From: Bacteroidaceae bacterium | GTDB taxonomy: Bacteria; Bacteroidota; Bacteroidia; Bacteroidales; Bacteroidaceae | Length of the DNA stretch: 35,943 nucleotides | Reading direction: 5' to 3' | NCBI GenBank assembly: GCA_024680695.1 | Contig: JAILBW010000088.1 | Location: forward strand, 1-35,943 | In this document: positions 8,033 through 15,660 of the stretch, piece after piece | Layout: each line of letters opens with the position of its first letter | Position numbering within the stretch: position 1 is the first letter of the stretch | The notes under the pieces: generated by a model | What the model saw: the letters and a program-made list of their open reading frames with translations, nothing else | Database searches by the model: none | What the model was told of the DNA's origin: nothing | Translations under genes and position numbers: made by a program

Positions 8033-11000
8033 TTACCTCTGTAGCACCTTCTTCCCGTCGATAATGTAGAGGCCGGGAGCGAGGCGGCTGTTCAGCGTGG
8101 CGCTGGCAGGCAGGCGACGGCCTTGCAGATCGTGGAGGATGCCTGGCTCGGGCAGTCGCATCGGCGGAGCGATGAGGCCAGTGGCGATGTACTCGGGCAC
8201 CTGCGGCAGAGGAATGCTGGCGGGGCGCTGGTCGTCGCTGAGTTTCGTGGTGAAGTACGTCTGAAGAGGCGTGAGGCGCTTGCTGGAGACAAGCGTGAAA
8301 GCGGTGCCCGTCTCGTCGAGTACATAGACATTCTTCAGCGTGGTCTGGCACGTAATGCCATACTGGTTATACGTCTCAGAACTGAGTACATAGCCTGCAT
8401 TGCCCATCGGCTCGAACACCACATTCTGCCCATGGAAGACGACCGTCTTGCCGGCCATTGCCTCGGAGGCCGCAATGATGTAGGGAGTATTTGCCCTCAA
8501 CTGCGCGGCGGGAGAGAAGGACGGCATATAGTCGTTGGAGAGACGGCTGAACTCGTAGATGCAGAAGGGCGTAGCCTCGTCGTTCAGGCGGTATTCTACA
8601 TCGTCCACCGTAATGCGGTCGGCGCTGAAAGGCATCATGAAGGTCTCCCAACCCGTGCCGTTGGTGGCATCGGGGAAGGTGTGGCTGAACGTAGCCTCCT
8701 CGGCCGTGAAGGTGACGGGCACATAGAAGGCCTTGCCGTCCTCGATATGGATCTTCGAAGCCTCACCGTCGAAGACAAGGTTACTGTCGTCCATCCACAA
8801 GGGACGCGAAGAACTGCCGCTGACGACATAGAGCGTATTGGGGTTGCGGTTGGGGCGAATCGAGGTGACCCTTATGTTGCTGCAATACAAGGCACAAGCC
8901 GCAGTGGGCGTCGATATCGTAGCGGATGCGCCAAGCGGGGTCATGGTGCCGTTCTCATTCCAGTAGATAGTGCCAGGCTGCATGAGGAAAATGTTCTTGA
9001 AGAGCGCTCCGTTGTCGAGTGTGCCGCTCTGTCCGACGTAGTAGAAGACGAGCGAATACTTCAACCCATAGCTGAGGCCTGTGACACAATAGGGCACCGT
9101 GGTGGTCCGACCTGCTGCCACAGAGAGCTCGAAGGTGTTGCTCGACGAGGAGACGTAGGTCGATGAGCCTGCACTCTTCTGTATCCACCGCTGCACCTTA
9201 ACTTTTCCGCTAAAGTCGTGATTGCCAAGATTCTTCACCTGGAAAGAGCCTTGCAGACGGTTGGTGTAGATGGTGCCGTTGAGGGCGTTGTCGAACGTAA
9301 TGTTCGTCACCGAGAGATGGGCTGCCGATGCCTCGGAGATTATCTCTACATCTTTCTTTGCATAGGTGGTTCCGCCACCCGAGGAGCAAAGGTAGAGGGT
9401 CATGGTGCCCACCTTCGAGGGTGTGAAATAGTAGGACATGGTGATGGTCTCACCGCCACGGATGTTCACAGCAGCCTTGCTGCCAAGCGAGTTTTTCTCG
9501 CTGCCGTATCCGCCATACAACTCGATCTTGCCATAGAACTCGTCGCCCGTATTGTGAATCTTTACGCGCACTTCCTGCTGATTGCCCACGACGCAACCGG
9601 TGGGGAACATGATGGTGTCTATCTCGAGGCTGACTACGGGTTCCTTGATCTGGAACGTCGGAATGCGTGCGGCGCTGACAGTCATCAGGATGTAACGGTT
9701 CTTGAAGTCGTACTGCGGATGCCACTCGTCGGCCGTGGTCTGTTTGCTGGCCGGCGACACCTTATAGACGCCCTGCGTGACGCGCCCTGAAAGATTGATG
9801 TTCACGGAGCGCGACTCGTCGTCCTTCATGCTGGACAGTCTCTGCGTGGCCCGCGGAATGAGTTCGCAGGTGTTGGTCTCCTCGTTATAGATCACGATGC
9901 CGACATCGAAGCTGCCAGTGAATCCTGTCTCGTTCTTGTACGATGCATTGATGTAAGAACCTGAGCAAGTGATGTTGCTCACTGAGAGGGCTGTATCCGT
10001 CTTGCGCTCCAGAGTGCCCGGTACGCGGACGCCAATCAGCGCCCCCTGCGACATACTGTAGCCGCCCGTGGTGCTCGAGTCGCCGTCGCCCGTCTGGTCG
10101 CCGGGTTTTAGGATGGAAAGAACATACCAGCCGTCGCTCATTCCTCCCCAGCCCCAATTGACATGGAAGAGGCCTTCGCCGTCGAAGCCGTCGAGGACAA
10201 AGGCATGGCCCGAACTGCCTCCGGCATTGCCAGCGAAACCCACTGGATGGCCGGCTGCCAGCTCGTCATAGACGAGGTCGAACCAGCCGTCGATGGTGTA
10301 GTTGCCGCGAGAGGCTACGAAGACGGAACTCTCATAGCCAAACTGACTGCGCATGCTGGAAGCAATCTTGCTGAATACGGCACCAGATCCGCCCTTGCTC
10401 CAGCTCATCCGCACGCCTAATCCGCAATAGAGCATCAAGTTGGCCACGGCCTCGAGTTCTTCGTCGGTGTAGCTGCCATAGGAATTCTTCATGTGGTCCC
10501 AGTCGATGAAGGTGCCGGCTGGGATGTTCCCAGTACTGATGGTGCGGGAAGTGGTGCTCCCCTGCGTCTTGATCGTATAGGTCTTCGAGATATTGTCCAG
10601 CACAGCAGTGGTTCTCGAAGGATAGCGGTAGTAGTTCAACAACTGCGCCATCGCCACGGCTACACAACCTGCAGGCGGCCGTCCCTCGGTTCCATCCTCG
10701 TTTACATAAACAGGGCAGTTCTTGTTGTAAGGCCAGCTCTGGTTCCATCTGGTCTTCAGGAGGGCGGGGATGCTGTGATACACCTTTCGCGAACGGCGTT
10801 GCGCTTTCCTTGCCTGTACATCCTCCTGCGTCTGCGTCACATTGTGATCCTCGAGCCACTGGATGTCGTTGGCGTAGGTCTGGAGCCACGAACGCATGTG
10901 GTCGGGGATGCTGTCGGCATTGAAATCGCCGTGGTCGCAATAGCCCAGGATCTGCTCGGTGCGGTCGTCGCCTGAGACGATTACGAAGCCTTGTTGGTCG

Positions 11001-11212
11001 CCCACATTGAATACATAGTAATATGCGTCGTCGGCCGATTCCGCCTTTCCCCTCCGCGGAGCATGGTACGGCTCCCGTTGCTGCATCAGAATGCCACGAT
11101 CGGCAAGGAAACTCTGAGCGGAGCGTCGCGCATCGGAACGGGAAACTGGTGCAGCAAGCAATGCCTCTGCTGCAAGAAACAGGGATAGTAAGGATAAAAT
11201 GTGCCTTTTCAT
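8033..11212 (-). CDS. secreted C10-family cysteine protease (streptopain-like) with C-terminal extensions
   Basis: A 1059-residue exported protease. Signal peptide about 1-20 (MKRHILSLLSLFLAAEALLA), a pro-region with the usual YYYVFNVGDQQGFVIVSGDD stretch (about 64-82), then the mature C10 domain: KTRWNQSWPYN (153-163), catalytic Cys183 in PAGCVAVAMAQ, and catalytic His336 in SSGHAFVLDG followed by HVNWGWGG. After about residue 400 come several Ig-like beta-sandwich regions and a short end (LQGRRLPAS...GLYIIDGKKVLQR) like that of Prevotella secreted proteins, possibly a secretion or anchoring signal. Relatives include streptococcal SpeB and Porphyromonas PrtT. First of three exported hydrolases on this strand; no clear promoter seen. 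Confidence 0.93.
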   Translation of the reverse strand: MKRHILSLLSLFLAAEALLAAPVSRSDARRSAQSFLADRGILMQQREPYHAPRRGKAESADDAYYYVFNVGDQQGFVIVSGDDRTEQILGYCDHGDFNADSIPDHMRSWLQTYANDIQWLEDHNVTQTQEDVQARKAQRRSRKVYHSIPALLKTRWNQSWPYNKNCPVYVNEDGTEGRPPAGCVAVAMAQLLNYYRYPSRTTAVLDNISKTYTIKTQGSTTSRTISTGNIPAGTFIDWDHMKNSYGSYTDEELEAVANLMLYCGLGVRMSWSKGGSGAVFSKIASSMRSQFGYESSVFVASRGNYTIDGWFDLVYDELAAGHPVGFAGNAGGSSGHAFVLDGFDGEGLFHVNWGWGGMSDGWYVLSILKPGDQTGDGDSSTTGGYSMSQGALIGVRVPGTLERKTDTALSVSNITCSGSYINASYKNETGFTGSFDVGIVIYNEETNTCELIPRATQRLSSMKDDESRSVNINLSGRVTQGVYKVSPASKQTTADEWHPQYDFKNRYILMTVSAARIPTFQIKEPVVSLEIDTIMFPTGCVVGNQQEVRVKIHNTGDEFYGKIELYGGYGSEKNSLGSKAAVNIRGGETITMSYYFTPSKVGTMTLYLCSSGGGTTYAKKDVEIISEASAAHLSVTNITFDNALNGTIYTNRLQGSFQVKNLGNHDFSGKVKVQRWIQKSAGSSTYVSSSSNTFELSVAAGRTTTVPYCVTGLSYGLKYSLVFYYVGQSGTLDNGALFKNIFLMQPGTIYWNENGTMTPLGASATISTPTAACALYCSNIRVTSIRPNRNPNTLYVVSGSSSRPLWMDDSNLVFDGEASKIHIEDGKAFYVPVTFTAEEATFSHTFPDATNGTGWETFMMPFSADRITVDDVEYRLNDEATPFCIYEFSRLSNDYMPSFSPAAQLRANTPYIIAASEAMAGKTVVFHGQNVVFEPMGNAGYVLSSETYNQYGITCQTTLKNVYVLDETGTAFTLVSSKRLTPLQTYFTTKLSDDQRPASIPLPQVPEYIATGLIAPPMRLPEPGILHDLQGRRLPASATLNSRLAPGLYIIDGKKVLQR

Positions 11213-11232
11213 CTAAGTAATAGGGTTTCAGA

Positions 11233-11390
11233 GCCTCACCCCCCGACCCCACTCCGGGGAGAGAGGAGCACTGAGGGCGAAATGGTCAATGGTTAGCAAT
11301 TAGCGGTTAGCGAGCTCAAACATTTTCCCGTGTTGCTCCGAGGAGCGGGAAGCGTTGAGGGTGGAATGGTCAATGGTCAAAGAAATCGCA
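11233..11390. repeat. GC-rich palindromic modules with TCAATGGTCAATGG tails
   Basis: Two copies, about 11233-11312 (GCCTCACCCCCCGACCCC, CTCCGGGGAG, GCGAAATGGTCAATGG, then TTAGC repeats) and about 11330-11385 (GCTCCGAGGAGCGG, GGAATGGTCAATGGTCAA). They fill the gap between the amidotransferase-like gene's stop and the C10 protease's start. Members of a family seen at least eight times in the first 18.3 kb. Confidence 0.7.
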
Positions 11391-11395
11391 AAGGC

Positions 11396-12724
11396 TTACT
11401 TCACAATGGCAGTGATGTTGTATGGCACACCGTTCAGGACATCCAGACGACCGCAGTATTGGGTGCCCCAAGGGGTCTGAACCGTATCTACCGTCGTGTT
11501 ACAGAAGACGGAGATGTAGAGTTTGCCCTTGCGAGGATTCTCGAAAGTGATTGTCTTCTCGGCGCCAGACTCGACGTTCTTGTATTCTGCATTATCCTGA
11601 TAGGCAAAGTCGTCGTAGTTGGCAAACAGGTAGAGGTCATAATTGGTCCATCCCTCCTTCGGCTTCAGTCGGATAGTCATGCTTCCTGCGTCCTTCGGCA
11701 CCTGAATGGCGAAATGATGGTACTGGCGGTCGCCGATGCGAGTGAACGCAGGAGTACGGTCGGCCGTAGTGCAGTACATCTGGCGCGTCTGTCCGCTCAG
11801 CAGTTCACCTTTCAGGGCTGGCGTTCCATTGCCCTCCATAGCGTACTGGAAGAGAGACTGCTCCAGATCGCGCCGTTCTCCCTCCTTTACAAACTCGGGA
11901 TGCGAGCCGCAAAGGATGACGCGCCCGGTGCTCTCGTTCTGCTTCCAAGCCCAGATAGCCGGCTGCATCTGAATGTCGCGCGAAGGCTTCAGGTCGGTAC
12001 GGCCCTTGATGTCGTAGCGGGCCAGTATCTCCGTGCCTTCCGGCCAATCCACATCCGTCACGGCGAATCCGCCGCCGTTGTGATAGACGCTATCAACACG
12101 ATGGTCACCGCCAAAATCACAGTATTTCAGGATGCCAGCCTTCTTCTCGATCACCAGGTCCATGCGGTTCTTGATGACACCAGTGCTGACGGTGTAGCCT
12201 GGCCATACTCCCAAATAGTTTGCCGTGTACTTGGCAAGGCTGTCGCCCTTTACACCCTTGCTGCCGACGAACATACCAGCGCAGGAACCCACGTAGCTAC
12301 CTCCGGCACGGACAAAATCACGAATGGCATTGCGCGCCGCCGAGCCAAGCGAACGTCCATGGGAGTTTGCAGAGCCACCGTTCATGAAAATCATGCGGAA
12401 GCGGGGGCCACCGTCGGGATAGAGCAGGACACCGTTCTCGTCATAGATGTAGCCACCGAAAATCGTGCGCTGAAAGAGGGTATCCATGGTGTTGTAGGCC
12501 GTCGTGTCCTTGCCTTTGTGGGAAGAGCACAGGAAGGACTCGGAGAGCAGTTCCAGCTTCTGTGCTGCAGGGAGGTCGTCGCGAGAGGTCAGGTTGATTC
12601 CTCCGTCCACAAAAATATCTTTGTAATAGCCTTTGGAATTGTCTTGTGCTTGTACGTCACCGAAGACTATGGCTGCAAGACACAGTGTGAGAGAGATTCT
12701 CTTCGTGTAAAACAATGTTTTCAT
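11396..12724 (-). CDS. exported class I glutamine-amidotransferase-like (BPL_N-type) protein with PPC-like C-terminal domain
   Basis: 442 residues with a signal peptide (about 1-26, ...FGDVQA/QD). The central domain resembles the biotin-protein-ligase N-terminal / class I GATase fold: a nucleophile elbow GGSYVGSCAGMF (Cys148) and a catalytic-type HPE (His275-Glu277 in GSHPEF), so the Cys-His-Glu triad looks complete although the protein is outside the cytoplasm. Residues about 325-435 form a pre-peptidase C-terminal (PPC)-like beta domain (YHHFAIQVPKDAGSMTIRLK ... YDLYLFANYDDFAYQDN). The substrate is unknown. It lies in a row of secreted hydrolases; an octamer repeat begins 21 nt upstream of the start. 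Confidence 0.8.
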   Translation of the reverse strand: MKTLFYTKRISLTLCLAAIVFGDVQAQDNSKGYYKDIFVDGGINLTSRDDLPAAQKLELLSESFLCSSHKGKDTTAYNTMDTLFQRTIFGGYIYDENGVLLYPDGGPRFRMIFMNGGSANSHGRSLGSAARNAIRDFVRAGGSYVGSCAGMFVGSKGVKGDSLAKYTANYLGVWPGYTVSTGVIKNRMDLVIEKKAGILKYCDFGGDHRVDSVYHNGGGFAVTDVDWPEGTEILARYDIKGRTDLKPSRDIQMQPAIWAWKQNESTGRVILCGSHPEFVKEGERRDLEQSLFQYAMEGNGTPALKGELLSGQTRQMYCTTADRTPAFTRIGDRQYHHFAIQVPKDAGSMTIRLKPKEGWTNYDLYLFANYDDFAYQDNAEYKNVESGAEKTITFENPRKGKLYISVFCNTTVDTVQTPWGTQYCGRLDVLNGVPYNITAIVK

Positions 12725-12744
12725 TTTTATTGGAATGGTTATTG

Positions 12745-12849
12745 TTCAAGAGGACAAATGTTCAAATGTTCAAGAGTTCAAATGCTCAAGAGTTCAAGGG
12801 TTCAAATATTCAAGAGTTCAAGAGTTCAAAATATTCAAGAGTTCAAGGG
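12745..12849. repeat. tandem octamer array (consensus YTCAARNG)
   Basis: Thirteen adjoining units in one 8-nt register, mostly TTCAAGAG, TTCAAATG, TTCAAGGG and TTCAAATA; one unit is 9 nt and the second is degenerate (GACAAATG). It starts 21 nt upstream of the amidotransferase-like gene's ATG, so it occupies the place expected for its promoter. Copy number would be expected to vary by slippage. Confidence 0.85.
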
Positions 12850-12904
12850 TTAGCGAAAAAGGTCCGCTCAGCTCTGTCACTTGGCTTGTCCAAGAATGGT
12901 CAAC

Positions 12905-13008
12905 GAAAAACGGTTAGTGGTTAGCGATTAGAGATTAGCGTGTTCTCCGCCAGTGCTCCCCTCCTTACGGGGGGATGGACTGGGGGTGAGGCTGTTCAAT
13001 GGTCAATA
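12905..13008. repeat. GC-rich module of the dispersed family, 3' of the Ntn hydrolase
   Basis: GGTTAGTGGTTAGCGATTAG on one side, a GTGCTCCCCTCCTTACGGGG / GGGGGTGAGGC core, and TTCAATGGTCAA on the other. The core is in the opposite orientation to the copy at 11233. It is followed by an AT hairpin (13009-13031). With the octamer array this fills the 305-nt gap; no gene is seen. Confidence 0.65.
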
Positions 13009-13031
13009 AAATAAAAACCTGGCTTTTATTT
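13009..13031 (-). terminator. weak AT-rich hairpin at the stop of the Ntn hydrolase
   Basis: AAATAAAA (13009-13016) and TTTTATTT (13024-13031) are perfectly complementary around a 7-nt loop; the gene's stop codon overlaps one arm and T-rich sequence follows on the minus strand. Confidence 0.45.
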
Positions 13032-14280
13032 ACTCCCCAAGGAAACTGCCTTTTACGAAATCATCCACCCACTGGTAGTATTCGCGCAGGGCCTTTGCGC
13101 CGTCCTTGTCCTTTCGCACCTTGTCGAGTGCCTTCCTTGCATGCTTGAAGACCTCAGCCTCGAGCGGCATGATGCGCTGTACGACACCCGTTCCGGCAGC
13201 ATTCACCAACTTGCTCTGGTCGATATAGTCGCGTACGTTGCCGCGTCGTTGGTTGAACACCTTCAGCTTCTGCGCAATAGACTTCGAGCAGAGCCAAGCC
13301 TTGTCACTCTCGTCGCGCTGTACGATGGTGGGCAGCGGCACATCGGCCTCCAGCATCAGCGGGATGGCTACCGAGGCACAGGGCCAACCGATGTTCGTCC
13401 AGCTCACGGTATGCGAGGGAGCCTCACCCGGCGCCACACCTTGTATCAGGATGGCCGAGGAACTAATGAAGCGTGGTATGTAGTCGGTAAAGTGAATCAT
13501 GCGCACATCGTTCTCGTCCTTTGGCATGTTTTCCAAGAGGTTCTGCTTCGTAAGTCCATGCGTAAGGTAGCGCGGCGTATGGGCAATCAGATACTCGCAG
13601 TCGATATGCCCTTCGCGATGTGCCTCGGCCATGAAGTCGGTGATGGCCATGAAGCGCTCCACGCCGCTGTCTATCTCGCGACAGCCCGTCATGCCGTGAT
13701 TCGTGCGCACCAGATATCCGTCAGGTGCCTCACGCGGATCGTTGGCGTCGAACTTCACAAAACCGCTGTCGCCGGTCTCGTAGTATGCACAGCCGCCCGC
13801 AGCGTCGATTACGCCGTAGTTTGAGTTCACGTTTAGCGGCTTGGGCAGCGTGTCGAGCAGGTGTTCGAAGTCGGAGAGCGAGCGGCACACCTCGAGTGCG
13901 CGACGCATCAGCCAACCGTCGTGGTCGGAGTCGTCACCCTTGCAGCCATTCATGTTGTAGGCTGCCGTGTTCATGATGGCAAAGCCCACCTCGTTGTGTC
14001 CAGCCCAGATATTACGCGGCTTCTTGTCGGTATAGCCCGTAATACCCAAATAGCGAAACAGCTCGCCCTGCACGACGACCACCACGTTGTTCACGCCGCT
14101 TGTGTCGCGATTCTTGAAAATCATCGGACGGCCATCCTTGGTGGCCTTGCCGGATACAATAAAAGATGTGCAGGCCTCGGCTTCGAGGGGCACAGAGAGA
14201 GAGACCGCGCACACGATAAAAAGTAGTAACGCGCGAAGCATTGCATCACTTGACAGCAGTTTCATTACATTACATTTCAT
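13030..14280 (-). CDS. exported Ntn hydrolase (C45 / acyl-CoA:6-APA acyltransferase-like)
   Basis: A 416-residue protein with an N-terminal signal peptide ending ...PLEAEA, directly followed by Cys (residue 37) in CTSFIVSGKATKDGRPMIFKNRDT. This fits the N-terminal-nucleophile fold in which signal or propeptide removal exposes the catalytic Cys, with the family's FKNRD Arg-Asp pair; later conserved features are NSNYGVIDAAGG and LVRTNHG. Related proteins (AAT, carcinine hydrolase, C45 peptidases) cleave or form amide bonds on small substrates; the actual substrate is unknown. Starts: GTG 14316, ATG 14280 or ATG 14265; 14280 is the first ATG after the promoter at 14339-14370, but 14265 is equally possible. 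Confidence 0.85.
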   Translation of the reverse strand: MKCNVMKLLSSDAMLRALLLFIVCAVSLSVPLEAEACTSFIVSGKATKDGRPMIFKNRDTSGVNNVVVVVQGELFRYLGITGYTDKKPRNIWAGHNEVGFAIMNTAAYNMNGCKGDDSDHDGWLMRRALEVCRSLSDFEHLLDTLPKPLNVNSNYGVIDAAGGCAYYETGDSGFVKFDANDPREAPDGYLVRTNHGMTGCREIDSGVERFMAITDFMAEAHREGHIDCEYLIAHTPRYLTHGLTKQNLLENMPKDENDVRMIHFTDYIPRFISSSAILIQGVAPGEAPSHTVSWTNIGWPCASVAIPLMLEADVPLPTIVQRDESDKAWLCSKSIAQKLKVFNQRRGNVRDYIDQSKLVNAAGTGVVQRIMPLEAEVFKHARKALDKVRKDKDGAKALREYYQWVDDFVKGSFLGE

Positions 14281-14338
14281 CTTGTCTATTTTAATTTGTT
14301 TCAAATTTCTATACACCGTTCATAACCTTTTTCAACCA

Positions 14339-14370
14339 CAAAGTTACGAAAAGATTTTTCAATCATACAA
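14339..14370 (-). promoter_or_regulatory. promoter of the Ntn hydrolase gene
   Basis: On the minus strand TTG (14370-14368), 21 nt, TAACTTTG (14346-14339). Confidence 0.65.
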
Positions 14371-15311
14371 TTTTTTTCAAAGAAAAAATCCGCCAGAAGG
14401 AAATTATAGTCCTAAATGCAAAAAAAGGGTTTTTGAGTTAGTGAGTTTTTGCAAGTTAAACCCACAAGGGGGATGTCAGACCACAGACAGGGCATTGCTC
14501 CTGCTGCCGACACACATCGGGAATCATCCCTGCTCCCCAACGGCCCGATAGTCAGACGCCGCTGCCAGACCTCTCCTCTCTATGCGAGGGGGGGGGCGAG
14601 GGAGAGGCTTTACCATGCTGCGCAATGTGCTCGGTCAGCTGCATTATTGTCATAGATTCGTCACACCACAAAATGAGGCACACCTTGGTAATCGCGATGT
14701 AGGTATTCCTCATGCCGGGCTTCGTATTCCGAATAGCGGCACTACGCTCAACAATAGTCGCAACATATTAATTGTTAGACATTTATTTATCGCTCTCAAA
14801 TCTCTCTCGAGGACACATTCCGTGCTGCCTTCTGCAGGCAGCCGCGCGACGGCCCGCGATCCCCTTTGCGTGACGTCGCAAAGGGACTTACGACAGCCCG
14901 CATCCGAAGTCGCAACGGGCCGTTACTTTCCGATAAGGCGCAGCAAGTTTATTCAACGTTTGCAAATGTCACGGATTTTCCGCAAGCAGACAATAGAGAG
15001 GGGATGAGGGTGAGGTTTTGCCTGTGGTCTGTCGTCCCGTCGGGACTTTAGGCCGTATTGTGTTCAGGGAGTCGCGTTTCGCGACGCCCTATACTCGTGG
15101 AGGGGATGGGGGTGAGGTCCTGTTTTCGGGGCAGAAATGCGGTGTTTTCCACTTTTTGACGCATTTTTGGCCTCCCCGAAAGGCACTTTTGGCCGTCGGA
15201 AACAGGCAAAACAGCCCATCCTGCCACCGTCCTTCGCTGTACTGCCCCACATCGAATTATGCAGAAAGCGCTGAATAGCATGCGATTACGCGTAATTCAC
15301 TTCCCGCGGAT
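14371..15311. other. gene-free region with many small hairpins and repeat fragments
   Basis: No convincing coding frame and no recognisable RNA gene. Perfect short hairpins: CTGCCT/AGGCAG (14825-14841), CCCTTTGCG/CGCAAAGGG (14862-14885), GTCCC/GGGAC (15034-15046) and GTCGCG/CGCGAC (15071-15085). Fragments of the GC-rich repeat family lie at about 14570-14616, 15000-15025 and 15095-15117. Confidence 0.55.
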
Positions 15312-15479
15312 TTTGCATTTTGCATTTTGCAAACGGAAAAAATATGGGGTGGGCTTCCCTATTTCCCTGTAATCATTAATCAATCATTGATTAATTAATA
15401 AATCATTGATTAATATAATATGTATATATGGCATCACTCCCCTTGCAAAATTATCCATTTGCAAAATGCAAAATGCAAA
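15312..15479. repeat. 22-bp perfect inverted repeat around an AT-rich palindromic core
   Basis: Left arm 15312-15333 (TTTGCATTTTGC... with an 8-nt TGCATTTT period) and right arm 15458-15479 are exact reverse complements over 22 nt. The 124-nt middle contains AATCAATCATTGATT and a second ATCATTGATTAAT copy, far more AT-rich than its surroundings. No flanking target duplication is evident and no reading frame fills it. Confidence 0.8.
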
Positions 15480-15586
15480 CTCGACTACTTGCCGAGCCTT
15501 TTGACTATACGCACGAAAGAGGATGGAACGAACTCAGATACAGCGTAAAAGGTAAGCCTCATCGATGTACATTATCGGCTGCAAGA

Positions 15587-15660
15587 CGACTTTCCTCCCC
15601 TATGGGGATGGTTCAGAGGAGGGACTTGTCTCCCCTCCTTGAGAGGGTTCGGAGGAGGTG
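15587..15660. repeat. GC-rich repeat module overlapping the 3' end of the TPR gene
   Basis: CCTCCCCTATGGGG, GAGGAGGGA, CTCCCCTCCTTGAGAGG and GGAGGAGG are motifs of the dispersed family. The module runs through the last 20 codons and stop of the TPR gene. Confidence 0.6.

Noticed and set aside
11330-12853. 507-codon plus-strand frame opposite the amidotransferase-like gene
   Set aside because: No domain; its C-terminus is a translation of the octamer repeat, and the opposite strand has a signal peptide and GATase motifs.
14371-15311. Structural RNA such as RNase P RNA, tmRNA or SRP RNA
   Set aside because: None of the conserved core sequences of these RNAs was found; only small isolated hairpins are present.
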